The notes under the pieces are model-generated. The model was not told the origin of the DNA, did no database searches, and saw only the letters and a program-made list of their open reading frames with translations. A DNA stretch of 64,000 bases from contig NZ_JADEXD010000008.1 in the NCBI RefSeq assembly GCF_015207285.1, forward strand, positions 1 to 64,000. Direction: 5' to 3'. A program made the position numbers and the translations under genes. Below, in pieces: positions 9,486 to 18,112 of the stretch. This DNA comes from Tychonema sp. LEGE 07203. GTDB taxonomy: Bacteria > Cyanobacteriota > Cyanobacteriia > Cyanobacteriales > Microcoleaceae. How positions within the stretch are numbered: the first letter of the stretch is position 1; each line of letters opens with the position of its first letter.

Positions 9486-9775
9486 CAGTTAAAACTGATT
9501 GCACCCTTCGTGTGGAAGCTCTTAAAAACCGGGTTTCTGAACGAAAGATATAGGTTGTGATGCGGTTTTTGCGGTCAGAAACCCGGTTTTTGCCACAGGT
9601 GCAATATCTCAGTTAAAACTGATTGCACCCTTCGTGTGGAAGCTCTTAAAAACCGGGTTTCTGAACGAGAGATATAGGTTGTGATGCGGTTTTTGCGGTC
9701 AGAAACCCGGTTTTTGCCACAGGTGCAATATCTCAGTTAAAACTGACAGAAGAGCACCATTCGTGTGGAAGCTTT
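9486..9775. repeat. 124-bp tandem repeat, two copies plus a partial third
   Basis: CAGTTAAAACTGATTGCACC starts at 9486 and again at 9610, with near-identical sequence for the full 124-bp period; a third partial copy starts at 9734 and decays after about 40 bp. Each full unit holds two inverted AAACCGGGTTT words that can pair across the unit. No gene is visible in the region 9292-10509; the remainder of the gap holds dispersed repeats. Confidence 0.85.
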
Positions 9776-10234
9776 TTATGGGCGGGCTCTCCTGCCCAAC
9801 CCCTACTCCCCACAAGAAAATGCACTTGTTGACAGAACAGGCCGGACAGCCTGTTCTTGACAATTGTGCAAGATGTCAGTTCGATCGCATTTGTACTGAT
9901 TTTTTTCTGCTCCTAGACGCTTGAGATTGCACCTTTTTTAGGAAATGAATCAGCCCAACCCAATTTTCTGATAAAAAAAAATCAGGGTGAGCGAACACTC
10001 GTCGAGCAATATTTGCCCGTTAGGGACCCGTCGCCAGCGGTTTTTTTCGCTAAACAACCAAACTCTAGAACGCTTATAGATGAGTTTGCTTGTCCGGCGG
10101 TAGCAAGTAGGGGAAACTGTAAGTAGCAAGTCAGTCCCAGTACGGGCCCAAAGCACTTAAAAACAGTGTTTTGCTCGACTATTCCTAGAGAGGAACTATT
10201 GAATGGCTGAAAGTATTGATAGTTCGTTAGGTTT

Positions 10235-10346
10235 GATATCGTTGACCGTTGCATCGTCAGGTGATTTAACCGGCTCTAGTACACAGAGTACACAGAGTCC
10301 GAGAATATATATCTGAATCATTCCGATGAAGAGAGGATTTGATATG
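10235..10346. repeat. Dispersed palindromic repeat, family 2
   Basis: The arms read ATATCGTTGACCGTTGCATC on the left and, inverted, a related word ending ATTTGATAT on the right. The centre ACACAGAGTCCGAGAATA is shared with the copy at 47265-47372, which also shares the flanking ATCTGAATCATTCCGATG. It lies about 160 bp upstream of kaiA. Confidence 0.7.
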
Positions 10347-10536
10347 AGATGGGTTTTCAAATCGGGACTTAGGTATCAAAACCTGCACAAATCGGGTTTT
10401 TAACAGGATTCTTGGGCTAGGACGAATAATTTTCTCCAAAAACCAAGGTGATGGCTATCGGTGCGTAAGTTCTACAAATGTTAAGTCTTTTGTCAAGGAG
10501 ATATCAACTCTGAGCAATCCAGAAGTTTCGGGCAAC

Positions 10537-11493
10537 TTGGGTGTTTCACCTACAGCTTTGCTCCCCCAACTGTCGATCGGTATTTTTGTTCGCTCACAGG
10601 AACTCGCAGGCTCGGCGATCGCTCTTTTGAGGGACGAGCGCTATGCTTTAACGCACATGAAGTCGGCAATGGAGTTTTTGGGACTCCTGAAACACAATTA
10701 CCACCTCGATTGTTTGGTTGTTGAGGTAGATGGGGATCGGCGCGCGCTTCTGAGCAAGCTGCAAGAACGATCGCTCTTTTTGCCTGCTGTGATTTTTTCG
10801 CCCCAGCCGGCGGAGGATGGAATACCACAACCACCACCTTCAGATAATTTTGAGGCCGCGCCCAGTACCGCCGACAACAGTCAAGAACAAAGTTGTACTT
10901 TTTTTTATCACCCTGCTGAGGTGCAACTGCCGATCGCCCGAGCGAGCGAAATAGCTGAAAGTATCGATCGGGCGATCGGACAATTTCTCAAACTTTCAAC
11001 TTTGGTTCCAGTCAACAACCAATCCGCCAGCGTCGATGCGACAACCCAATTGACAGCTCAAAGTTTGCTAAGCCGACAGCAGCGGCGACTTGCAGAAAAA
11101 TTACGGGAGCGATTAGGATACTTAGGTGTGTATTATAAAAGAAACTCCCAGATTTTTTTGCGAAATCTGTCTGAGTCAGACAAGCAAAAGTTTTTGGAGC
11201 AACTCAAGTCAAGTTATCGCGACATCGTTTTACATTATTTTTCCGAAGATAGTTCGGTCAACAATCAAATAGATGAATTTGTGAATTTGGCTTTTTTTGC
11301 TGACGTTGCCGTGACTCAAATTGTAGAAATTCACATGGAATTGATGGAGGAATTTGCTAAGCAGCTAAAATTAGAAGGGCGCAGCGAGGAAATATTGCTC
11401 GACTACCGCTTGACTCTGATTGACGCGATCGCTCATCTGTGCGAGATGTACAGGCGATCGATTCCCAAAGAGAAATCTCAACCTAGAGAGTAG
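10537..11493 (+). CDS. kaiA: Circadian clock protein KaiA
   Basis: KaiA stimulates KaiC autophosphorylation in the cyanobacterial clock. The N-terminal pseudo-receiver spans about residues 10-140 (QLSIGIFVRSQELAG, LDCLVVEVDGDR). The C-terminal four-helix KaiC-binding domain spans about 175-318 (LREKLRERLGYLGVYYKR, DYRLTLIDAIAHLCEMYRR). Two features make it typical of full-length KaiA: about 318 residues and position directly upstream of kaiB. No ATG fits the 5' end. The frame can start at TTG 10537 or at CTG 10510; the latter has AAGGAG at 10495-10500, nine bases ahead. I list the TTG start but the CTG is a serious alternative. Confidence 0.93.
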   Translation: MGVSPTALLPQLSIGIFVRSQELAGSAIALLRDERYALTHMKSAMEFLGLLKHNYHLDCLVVEVDGDRRALLSKLQERSLFLPAVIFSPQPAEDGIPQPPPSDNFEAAPSTADNSQEQSCTFFYHPAEVQLPIARASEIAESIDRAIGQFLKLSTLVPVNNQSASVDATTQLTAQSLLSRQQRRLAEKLRERLGYLGVYYKRNSQIFLRNLSESDKQKFLEQLKSSYRDIVLHYFSEDSSVNNQIDEFVNLAFFADVAVTQIVEIHMELMEEFAKQLKLEGRSEEILLDYRLTLIDAIAHLCEMYRRSIPKEKSQPRE

Positions 11494-11660
11494 AAGGAAG
11501 AAAGCAGAAGCTAGAATTTAACAAAACAGAAAGGAGAAAACATTCGGTCGGGCGATCGGCCAGCATAAATTATTATAAAATAACAAAGAATAGCCACTTA
11601 AAGACAAATAACAACTACAACTAACATCTGACCACTCATACTCAACGTTTAAAAAAGTTC

Positions 11661-11975
11661 ATGAGTCCTCTAAAGAAAACCTACGTTCTCAAGCTCTACG
11701 TTGCAGGGAATACCCCAAACTCTGTGCGAGCTTTGAAAACCCTAAAGGACATCCTAGAACAAGAATTTCAAGGAGTCTACGCCCTGAAAGTCATCGACGT
11801 TCTCAAAAATCCTCAGCTAGCAGAAGAGGACAAAATTTTGGCAACCCCCACTCTAGCGAAAATCCTGCCGCCCCCGGTGCGAAAAATTATTGGCGATTTG
11901 TCCGATCGCGAGAAAGTTCTGATAGGATTAGATTTGCTCTATGAAGAACTCCGCGAAGAAGACCTGAATTCATAA
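11661..11975 (+). CDS. kaiB: Circadian clock protein KaiB
   Basis: The 104-residue thioredoxin-like KaiB switches fold and binds phosphorylated KaiC, sequestering KaiA and starting dephosphorylation. The start [17 protein letters not shown], the central [18 protein letters not shown] and the end [20 protein letters not shown] are hallmarks of the family. It sits 167 bp after kaiA, a gap that probably holds the kaiBC promoter. The 280-bp gap to kaiC is long for a pair that is usually cotranscribed. Confidence 0.97.
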   Translation: MSPLKKTYVLKLYVAGNTPNSVRALKTLKDILEQEFQGVYALKVIDVLKNPQLAEEDKILATPTLAKILPPPVRKIIGDLSDREKVLIGLDLLYEELREEDLNS

Positions 11976-12255
11976 GACGATCGGGTGACAGTCAGTCGAT
12001 TTTTGATTTTTGATTTTTGATTGTTTGCTCCACAGATGAACCTAGGAGTTCGCACAAAAATCGAAAACTGCGATCTCTTCACCACTGTTGTCGGAAAGCA
12101 AGTATCCGTTTTTGGGCGGAGTGATTGGCGAGCAGTCAGCAGTCATTAATTATCGAGCAAAATCCCAAACTAAAAGCTCAGTAAAAAAACTCATACTCAT
12201 GAGCGACAGTTAATGACTGACAACAAAAGAATACTGAAAGCAGACAAAAATCGAT

Positions 12256-13818
12256 ATGAATGAAATGATTCAAACGGTGAAACCAGAAGGATTTGCAACC
12301 GCAGGAGTTCAAAAAATTCGCACGATGATTGAGGGTTTCGACGACATCAGTCACGGCGGAATGCCAGTCGGCAGAACTACCCTAGTCAGCGGCACATCAG
12401 GAACTGGAAAAACGTTATTCGCCGTACAATTTATCTATAACGGAATCACCCACTTTGACGAACCAGGAGTCCTCGTAACCTTTGAAGAATCTCCCACAGA
12501 TATTATTAAAAACGCTTGCAGTTTCGGGTGGGATCTGGCCAAATTAATCGATGAAGGCAAGCTATTTATTTTGGATGCTTCCCCCGATCCCGAAGGTCAG
12601 GATATCGTAGGAAATTTTGATTTGTCTGCCTTGATCGAGCGGATTCAGTACGCTATTCGCAAGTACAAAGCCAAGCGAGTTTCCATAGATTCGGTGACAG
12701 CCGTATTTCAGCAGTACGACGCTGCATCGGTAGTGCGCCGAGAAATTTTTCGCTTAGTGGCGCGGCTCAAACAAGTAGGCGCAACTACAGTTATGACTAC
12801 CGAAAGACTGGAAGAATACGGCCCGGTGGCGCGGTTTGGAGTCGAAGAATTTGTATCGGATAATGTAGTAATTGTTCGCAACGTTTTAGAAGGGGAACGC
12901 CGCCGCCGCACAATGGAAATTCTGAAGTTGCGCGGCACAACTCACATGAAAGGCGAATATCCTTTTACTATGACTAATGACGGCATTAATATTTTCCCGC
13001 TAGGAGCGATGCGATTAACTCAAAAGTCTTCTAACGTGCGGGTGTCTTCGGGAGATAAAACTCTCGACGAGATGTGCGGGGGCGGTTTCTTTAAAGACTC
13101 GATTATTTTGGCTACGGGTGCGACGGGAACTGGCAAAACTCTGTTGGTGAGCAAGTTCTTGCAGAATGCTTGCATGAACGGCAATCGGGCGCTGCTTTTT
13201 GCTTACGAAGAGTCGCGGGCTCAGTTGTTCCGCAATGCTTATTCTTGGGGTATTGATTTTGAGGAAATGGAACAGAAAGGACTGCTTAAACTGCTGTGTA
13301 GTTACCCGGAATCTGCGGGTTTGGAAGACCACTTGCAGACGATTAAATCAGAAATTGCTGAGTTCAAACCTTCTCGAATTGCTATAGACTCGCTGTCGGC
13401 TTTAGCTAGGGGTGTCAGCAATAATGCTTTTAGGCAATTTGTAATCGGAGTAACGGGTTTTGCGAAGCAGGAAGAAATCACCGGCTTTTTTACAAATACC
13501 AGCGATCAGTTTATGGGTTCCCATTCAATTACTGACTCGCATATTTCTACGATTACTGACACGATTCTCATGCTTCAATATGTAGAGATTCGCGGGGAAA
13601 TGTCGCGGGCAATTAATGTGTTTAAGATGCGCGGTTCGTGGCACGACAAAGGAATTCGGGAATATACGATTACTGAGGGAGGGCCGCAAATAAAAGATTC
13701 GTTCCGCGGTTACGAACGGGTGATCAGCGGTTCTCCGACTCGGATTGCGATCAATGAAAAAAGCGAACTGTCGCGGATTCTTCAGGGCGTGCAAGGTCAA
13801 GATGATGACGGCATTTAA
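12256..13818 (+). CDS. kaiC: Circadian clock protein KaiC
   Basis: KaiC is the hexameric ATPase, autokinase and autophosphatase core of the clock. The 520-residue product has two RecA-like domains, CI with Walker A GTSGTGKT and CII with GATGTGKT. The phosphorylation pair falls exactly at Ser431-Thr432 (DSHISTITDT), the numbering of the Synechococcus protein. Catalytic glutamate pairs are visible in TFEESP and AYEES. The C-terminal A-loop region (SGSPTRIAINEKSEL) for KaiA binding is intact. Its 3' side is now the border of an integrated element. Confidence 0.98.
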   Translation: MNEMIQTVKPEGFATAGVQKIRTMIEGFDDISHGGMPVGRTTLVSGTSGTGKTLFAVQFIYNGITHFDEPGVLVTFEESPTDIIKNACSFGWDLAKLIDEGKLFILDASPDPEGQDIVGNFDLSALIERIQYAIRKYKAKRVSIDSVTAVFQQYDAASVVRREIFRLVARLKQVGATTVMTTERLEEYGPVARFGVEEFVSDNVVIVRNVLEGERRRRTMEILKLRGTTHMKGEYPFTMTNDGINIFPLGAMRLTQKSSNVRVSSGDKTLDEMCGGGFFKDSIILATGATGTGKTLLVSKFLQNACMNGNRALLFAYEESRAQLFRNAYSWGIDFEEMEQKGLLKLLCSYPESAGLEDHLQTIKSEIAEFKPSRIAIDSLSALARGVSNNAFRQFVIGVTGFAKQEEITGFFTNTSDQFMGSHSITDSHISTITDTILMLQYVEIRGEMSRAINVFKMRGSWHDKGIREYTITEGGPQIKDSFRGYERVISGSPTRIAINEKSELSRILQGVQGQDDDGI

Positions 13819-13947
13819 TAGCCAGCAGTTTGTTGTAGGGTGAGCGGAGGCGCACCACCGCTGTATCCCGATCGCGATCGCCAAAACGGGCAATCTCACA
13901 ATTGCTCATCAAGGGCGATCGCCAGAAATCAATCAATTCATTAACTT

Positions 13948-13970
13948 AAATGAGCACGGAGGGATTTGAA
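13948..13970. other. Left attachment repeat (attL)
   Basis: A 23-bp exact copy of the 3' end of tRNA-Arg(CCG) plus three flanking bases; its core is TGAGCACGGAGGGATTTGAA. The identical sequence at 22960-22982 is the true tRNA end. The left copy diverges right after the 23 bp, as expected for the hybrid site left by site-specific integration. Confidence 0.88.
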
Positions 13971-14126
13971 TCAAAGCCTCGCTCTTAAATTACGATTTTC
14001 CGTCGTTCTAGCCATTTTTTGCACCCACTCTGAAAGTCCTGTTTTTGATTTGAGCGAACACTGAGCGACGTGCTGTAGGCTGAGTGCATCAGTCAAACTC
14101 ATCACTATCAGAGTAGGGAGCGAAAG

Positions 14127-15560
14127 ATGAGCGAAAAATCAAATCCAGTCACAGCGAGTACCACCGCAGACTACCTTGTTGGTTACGAGCGGATTCTAGA
14201 CTACTTCCAACAAGCACAGAAAGAATGCCCCAAGGGGGTAGGGCTAAAAAGAGACAGGAAAGCCAGCGGTGGTTACATAACGCTGCAATTCAAGTTAGGT
14301 GACAAGCGGGTCAACAAAACTTGTGGGTGCTACCTGACGATGCAAGGTATCACTGATGCTCTGAGGAAAGCTCATCTAGTTGCGAGCGCTTTGCAATCAT
14401 TCTCTAGCGAAAGTCGATTTTTAGCCTGGTATGATGATGTTATTTTGGACAAAAACGTCATCAAGAATGATTTGATAACGTTTGGTGAGGCGATAGCAAA
14501 AGTAGAAAAAGAATACTGGGAGGGACGTACTAAACGCCGCCAACAACGCGACAGGAATAATGCTAGCCATCAAAGCTCTTGGGGATGTGTTTACGGACAA
14601 TATTTTAAACTGCTACCAAAAGAGGCAACTGTAAACTCAGTAGATATTTTGTCTGTCATTCACATTAAGAAGCAAGGAACTAAATGCTTTAAGAACTGTT
14701 TGTGTGCAATGAAAAAACTAGCTGAGACTATTGGCGATACTGAGTTGTTGTGTAGACTTAAAGAAATTGACGGTACGCAAACAGAATTTCGGGAAGACCT
14801 TCAAACTTTATCAGTGGATGATTTTCTCAAGCTTCGCATTCAGGTTCTCAGTGTCTCCGGTGACAAGCGATACCATCTGGAATCACGTAAACGGTGGCTG
14901 TGGGTATTCTCAATGCAGATGGTGTACGGCTTTCGGGTTCACGAAGTGTTTGCTATTCAGAACATCGACAAACCTTTTAAAACAAAGGATGGCGTTATTA
15001 TCCCGGCACTGAGTGAGCCAAATAACATAAAGATGATTGCTGTTGTTGGTGACAAGACATTACTCGACACGACGACTAAAACTGGCTACCGACTGTGTGT
15101 GCCGATGCTTCCCCCTACTCATCTTGACTTGATAGAATGCTTAGAAATCAAGTCAGGTAAATTGCCTGAGATTGGCACGCTATCAAGTAATCCGAAAACA
15201 ATTGCTGGACTGTATAGTGACCGCGCCCAAAATATTTTAAGAAGATGGAATAAAGGTTTTACCCAAACCCATGCTTTACGCCATCTCGCTAATCTCAGCG
15301 GTCAAATGGCTGGGATGTCTCAGGAAACAAGAGCTAAAAGTCTGGGGCATTCACCACAGATGAATGAGACTGTTTACAAGCGTCGCGCTAACACTGAGAC
15401 GACAATTGATTTATTAACTCAGTCTACGAAGGAAGCTATTCCTTTGGGCAGTGCGATCGGGGTTCTTAAACAGTTAGGTAGTGATGTAAAAAATATCAAA
15501 CTGCTAGCCGCTATTTACGGTATTACACCCCACGAAGTGATGGAGTTGCTTGCCGAATAA
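14127..15560 (+). CDS. int: Tyrosine recombinase (integrase)
   Basis: The 477-residue product is the likely integrase acting on the flanking repeats. Catalytic residues can be assigned: Arg270 in VYGFRVHEVF, His382 and Arg385 in THALRHLANLSGQ, His408 in KSLGHSPQMNE and the nucleophile Tyr417 in ETVYKRR. The N-terminal half (about 1-250) carries arm-binding and core-binding regions that I cannot resolve further. It sits 157 bp inside the left repeat and reads inward. GGGAGCGAAAG lies just before the ATG. The catalytic set is intact, so excision may still be possible. Confidence 0.9.
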   Translation: MSEKSNPVTASTTADYLVGYERILDYFQQAQKECPKGVGLKRDRKASGGYITLQFKLGDKRVNKTCGCYLTMQGITDALRKAHLVASALQSFSSESRFLAWYDDVILDKNVIKNDLITFGEAIAKVEKEYWEGRTKRRQQRDRNNASHQSSWGCVYGQYFKLLPKEATVNSVDILSVIHIKKQGTKCFKNCLCAMKKLAETIGDTELLCRLKEIDGTQTEFREDLQTLSVDDFLKLRIQVLSVSGDKRYHLESRKRWLWVFSMQMVYGFRVHEVFAIQNIDKPFKTKDGVIIPALSEPNNIKMIAVVGDKTLLDTTTKTGYRLCVPMLPPTHLDLIECLEIKSGKLPEIGTLSSNPKTIAGLYSDRAQNILRRWNKGFTQTHALRHLANLSGQMAGMSQETRAKSLGHSPQMNETVYKRRANTETTIDLLTQSTKEAIPLGSAIGVLKQLGSDVKNIKLLAAIYGITPHEVMELLAE

Positions 15561-15718
15561 TTTGAAACAAAACTTTACACCCCTGTGTTGACAAGGGGAA
15601 GGAAGTCTGCGATCGTAAGTAACTGAGGAAGATTGATGCGCGACTGACTAGCGTACCACCGCTAACCAAGTCACGACTTCCCCAAACGTTACGTTACAAC
15701 GCTTGGAGCCGAATAATT

Positions 15719-16051
15719 ATGCCACATACAGACGATTGTCCTTGCGGGCGATCGCAACTCTTTACGTTTGACGGAACCGACAAAATTGTTATTGACCGTC
15801 AGGTTTTTAAACATTTGCTGGGTCTTGTTTGTCAATCCACTGATATTCTTGCCAACGCTCGTCATCGTGAAATTTTTCTCGAATCGCTCGACACTTACTT
15901 AACTGAAGCCACTGCTTTAGATGATAGCGATTGTTTTCGCGCTTCCCTTCTTCTCGATGCTTACTACGAATACGTTCCAGCAAGTTTAGTTTTGCTTAGT
16001 CATGTTTTGGATGAAGCTTATGAATTGATGCGGGGGCTTAAGCATGACTAA
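15719..16051 (+). CDS. Unknown small acidic protein of the element
   Basis: The 110-residue product is not recognised. It starts MPHTDDCPCGRSQLFTF, with a Cys-Pro-Cys near the N terminus, and is otherwise helical and acidic with no membrane segment. It opens a run of six ORFs joined by overlaps or zero gaps (15719-18085), which implies one transcript. Its last codons overlap the next ORF by 8 bp. The 158-bp space before it, after the integrase, may hold the promoter; a TTGACA occurs there but no convincing -10. Confidence 0.65.
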   Translation: MPHTDDCPCGRSQLFTFDGTDKIVIDRQVFKHLLGLVCQSTDILANARHREIFLESLDTYLTEATALDDSDCFRASLLLDAYYEYVPASLVLLSHVLDEAYELMRGLKHD

Positions 16052-16517
16052 ACCCCTCGTCAGCTACCGTCGCATCGACCAACTCAAGGCGATCGCTTTT
16101 TCCTGCGGGTTCACCAATGAAGATGCTCGACAGTTCGGCAAGCTTTCAAAAACTTCTACGTGGGAAGCACTGCTTGAGCTTTACTTGGTTGATGGTCAGA
16201 CACTAGACACGCTGCTAGACAAACCACTAGACAACGTAGACGCTGTAGACACGACACCTGACTTGCTTTGTGTAGACGGTTCTGTAGACACTGTAAACAC
16301 CCTTGACTGGACTAACGACGGTTCATTCCCTGTATGCGGTTTCAACCGCCAAAATTCCACCTTTTTAGACTGGGTTGATTTTGGACAACTCATCGCACTT
16401 GTACTCGCATCGGCAGGAGTGTTTGTGCTGGCAATGTCTATGTGGCGACAAATCAATCCCCTGAATTTATTTCCCTCCCCAGTTCGCATCAACATTCAAA
16501 TCGGGACAAAATTATGA
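16044..16517 (+). CDS. Membrane-anchored protein containing a DNA-repeat-coded segment
   Basis: The 157-residue protein is not recognised. Residues about 53-90 are an Asp-rich run of LD and VD dipeptides coded by repeated CTAGACA/TGTAGACA words (see the repeat entry). A single membrane segment follows at about 115-136 (LIALVLASAGVFVLAMSMW), then a basic tail. It overlaps its upstream neighbour by 8 bp and its downstream neighbour by the ATGA arrangement at 16514, so translation is probably coupled. The Asp-rich segment may be constrained by the DNA word more than by protein function. Confidence 0.6.
   Translation: MTKPLVSYRRIDQLKAIAFSCGFTNEDARQFGKLSKTSTWEALLELYLVDGQTLDTLLDKPLDNVDAVDTTPDLLCVDGSVDTVNTLDWTNDGSFPVCGFNRQNSTFLDWVDFGQLIALVLASAGVFVLAMSMWRQINPLNLFPSPVRINIQIGTKL
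16202..16299. repeat. TAGACA box array inside a coding region
   Basis: Eight related 8-mers occur in one strand: NCTAGACA starting at 16202, 16214 and 16226; CGTAGACG at 16235; TGTAGACA at 16244 and 16283; TGTAGACG at 16271; TGTAAACA at 16292. Spacings are 12, 12, 9, 9, 27, 12 and 9. Two more ACTAGACA boxes 12 bp apart lie at 17343 and 17355. The same words recur at 22162-22499, at the other end of the element. Confidence 0.8.
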
Positions 16518-17023
16518 GCTTACAACTACGCCTTTTCGGCGGCAATTCTGATGCTGGAAAACTTACTACCAGCAACGACGGCGGACACGCTATTGACAAA
16601 TCAAAAGTTCTGGCAAGCACTTACGCAAGTGTCATCACACCGCTAAATCCTGGTAACTTTTCCAGCATCCGCAGTGTGCCAGTTGTGCCGGCACCGCGCT
16701 ACTTCACTAAGGAAGAAGCGGACGCTATGAAAGACTTGGCAAAGGAAAAAACAGACGGTGCAAAACAGTCTAAACGCGCCTATGAAGCACTGGCAAAAGT
16801 TGAAGAAGCCGATGCTAAAGTTCACCGTCATCACCGCAAATATGAGGGTGCTGTGGCTGATAACGAACTGGGTAAAAAACGCTCAGACACTCGACTGGCT
16901 AAGCACTTGCACAGTTTGCGTCCCGGCTATGCACGACTGGGTTTAGGGCTGGATAAAGCTGACTCCGACGCGCGTACTCGGATTGATGCGATTAAAGCCA
17001 AGCTGACGGGAGGGACTAACTAA
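16514..17023 (+). CDS. Unknown hydrophilic helical protein
   Basis: The 169-residue product begins MSLQLRLFGGNSDAGKLT and is not recognised. The first 75 residues are polar and low in structure; residues about 75-150 are strongly helical and charged (EEADAMKDLAKEKTDGAKQS), with coiled-coil character and a basic His/Arg-rich middle. No membrane segment. The start at 16514 is chosen because it overlaps the previous stop as ATGA; a frame-open upstream start at 16442 would overlap the neighbour by 76 bp. The next ORF starts directly after its stop. Confidence 0.6.
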   Translation: MSLQLRLFGGNSDAGKLTTSNDGGHAIDKSKVLASTYASVITPLNPGNFSSIRSVPVVPAPRYFTKEEADAMKDLAKEKTDGAKQSKRAYEALAKVEEADAKVHRHHRKYEGAVADNELGKKRSDTRLAKHLHSLRPGYARLGLGLDKADSDARTRIDAIKAKLTGGTN

Positions 17024-17287
17024 ATGAAAGCGATGTATCTGGCAAACTACTTCCTTGCCGGGTGTATCGCTTTCTCCCTTCTAGGGTGGATAGCGAGTCT
17101 GCATCCAATGGCGATGAAAGCCGTTTTATTCTTGTTGGCAGGGATTGCGATTGCTTGGGGGCTGAGCTGGTTGCTTGACTATTCCCTGAGTAAGTTGCTT
17201 AAGATTTCAGTGGCTGATTTACAAGCAGTTTTAATCGGCGGTTTGGCGATGCTGCTGATTGGTTTGGGGGTGTTTCTATGCAGCTAA
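17024..17287 (+). CDS. Small integral membrane protein
   Basis: The 87-residue product is almost wholly hydrophobic, with three predicted membrane segments: residues about 6-25 (ANYFLAGCIAFSLLGWIAS), 31-51 (MKAVLFLLAGIAIAWGLSW) and 64-86 (LQAVLIGGLAMLLIGLGVFL). It is not recognised. Its ATG follows the previous stop without a gap, and its end overlaps the next ORF by 10 bp. Within a plasmid-like element it could be a pilot, holin-like or anchoring protein, but nothing in the sequence decides this. Confidence 0.6.
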   Translation: MKAMYLANYFLAGCIAFSLLGWIASLHPMAMKAVLFLLAGIAIAWGLSWLLDYSLSKLLKISVADLQAVLIGGLAMLLIGLGVFLCS

Positions 17288-17823
17288 AACTGTTTGTGTT
17301 GAGTGCGTCCTCTGTCGTGCTGTGGTTGGTTCCACTAGCAGCACTAGACAAAAGACTAGACACTCACAAAGCGGTGCAAGGGGTGAGTTTGTGCGCTGCG
17401 ATTGCTTGTGCTGTTACCGCTGGCAACATCGCTCGTCAATTAGCTGACGAGGGAGAACTTGAGGAATTGAAACTAAGAGCAATTAAAGCTGATGTAGAGG
17501 ATGAAATCAGCACCAGCGTCTTTATTTCACAGCAACAAAGACAGCAGGAAGCAGAACTTATTTTGACTTCCCCTGGTGTTGATGTGGAAGCTGGCCGACA
17601 AGCGCTGGAAGCTATATATAGCAGTGACTTACAGGAAACTACTTCCGCTTCCGACTCTCCTGATTACCCTATATACTTGGAAGTCTGTAAGTCAATGGAA
17701 GCGGGTAAGTCTGTGACTTGGATTGTTGAGAATGTACTGAAAATGGGAGGGCGCAATTTTGCCAAGGGCAAGGTAAAATTAGAGTCAATTTTGCAACAGT
17801 TTGAGGGAAGACTCAATGAGTGA
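17278..17823 (+). CDS. Unknown membrane protein with helical C-terminal domain
   Basis: The 181-residue product has two hydrophobic segments near the N terminus (about 4-22 and 37-56), then a charged helical region (ADEGELEELKLRAIKADVED) and a C-terminal domain from about 128 (YPIYLEVCKSMEAGKSVTWI) that resembles the small helical ends of some cyanobacterial plasmid proteins. That resemblance is an impression, not a search result. It overlaps the upstream membrane gene by 10 bp and the next ORF by 8 bp. Two ACTAGACA boxes lie in its 5' part. Confidence 0.6.
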   Translation: MQLKLFVLSASSVVLWLVPLAALDKRLDTHKAVQGVSLCAAIACAVTAGNIARQLADEGELEELKLRAIKADVEDEISTSVFISQQQRQQEAELILTSPGVDVEAGRQALEAIYSSDLQETTSASDSPDYPIYLEVCKSMEAGKSVTWIVENVLKMGGRNFAKGKVKLESILQQFEGRLNE

Positions 17824-18085
17824 ATCACTACAACTAGGAAGCTTCCGAGTGATAGGAACTAAAACAGAAATCACAAACACCTTGGCATTTTTAAGAACTA
17901 AGGGTTGCGTGTGGAACAGCAAGGAAAAATATCATGCTCAACGGGGTGACGCAAATAAGTTTGCCTATTACCTAAATAACGTAAGAACGCCGCTTGTAAT
18001 AACATTCGCACCCAATCCCAATGAACCACAGCCGAAGCCCTATGACGCGGTGCTGGGTGACAAGAGGCGATCGAACCAAACTTGA
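17816..18085 (+). CDS. Unknown small protein, last of the small-ORF run
   Basis: The 89-residue product starts MSESLQLGSFRVIGTKTEI and is not recognised. It is a compact mixed alpha/beta-looking protein without membrane segments, ending in a Pro-rich basic tail. The ATG at 17816 overlaps the previous stop within ATGAGTGA; a frame-open start at 17801 is possible. It is followed by the 550-bp non-coding, structured region before the replication gene. Confidence 0.55.
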   Translation: MSESLQLGSFRVIGTKTEITNTLAFLRTKGCVWNSKEKYHAQRGDANKFAYYLNNVRTPLVITFAPNPNEPQPKPYDAVLGDKRRSNQT

Positions 18086-18112
18086 GCTAAAATTCAAAAC
18101 AAGTAAAACAGT

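Noticed and set aside
9982-10254. 90-codon minus-strand frame upstream of kaiA
   Set aside because: No recognised motif, no ribosome site, and its start lies in a dispersed repeat (10235-10346).
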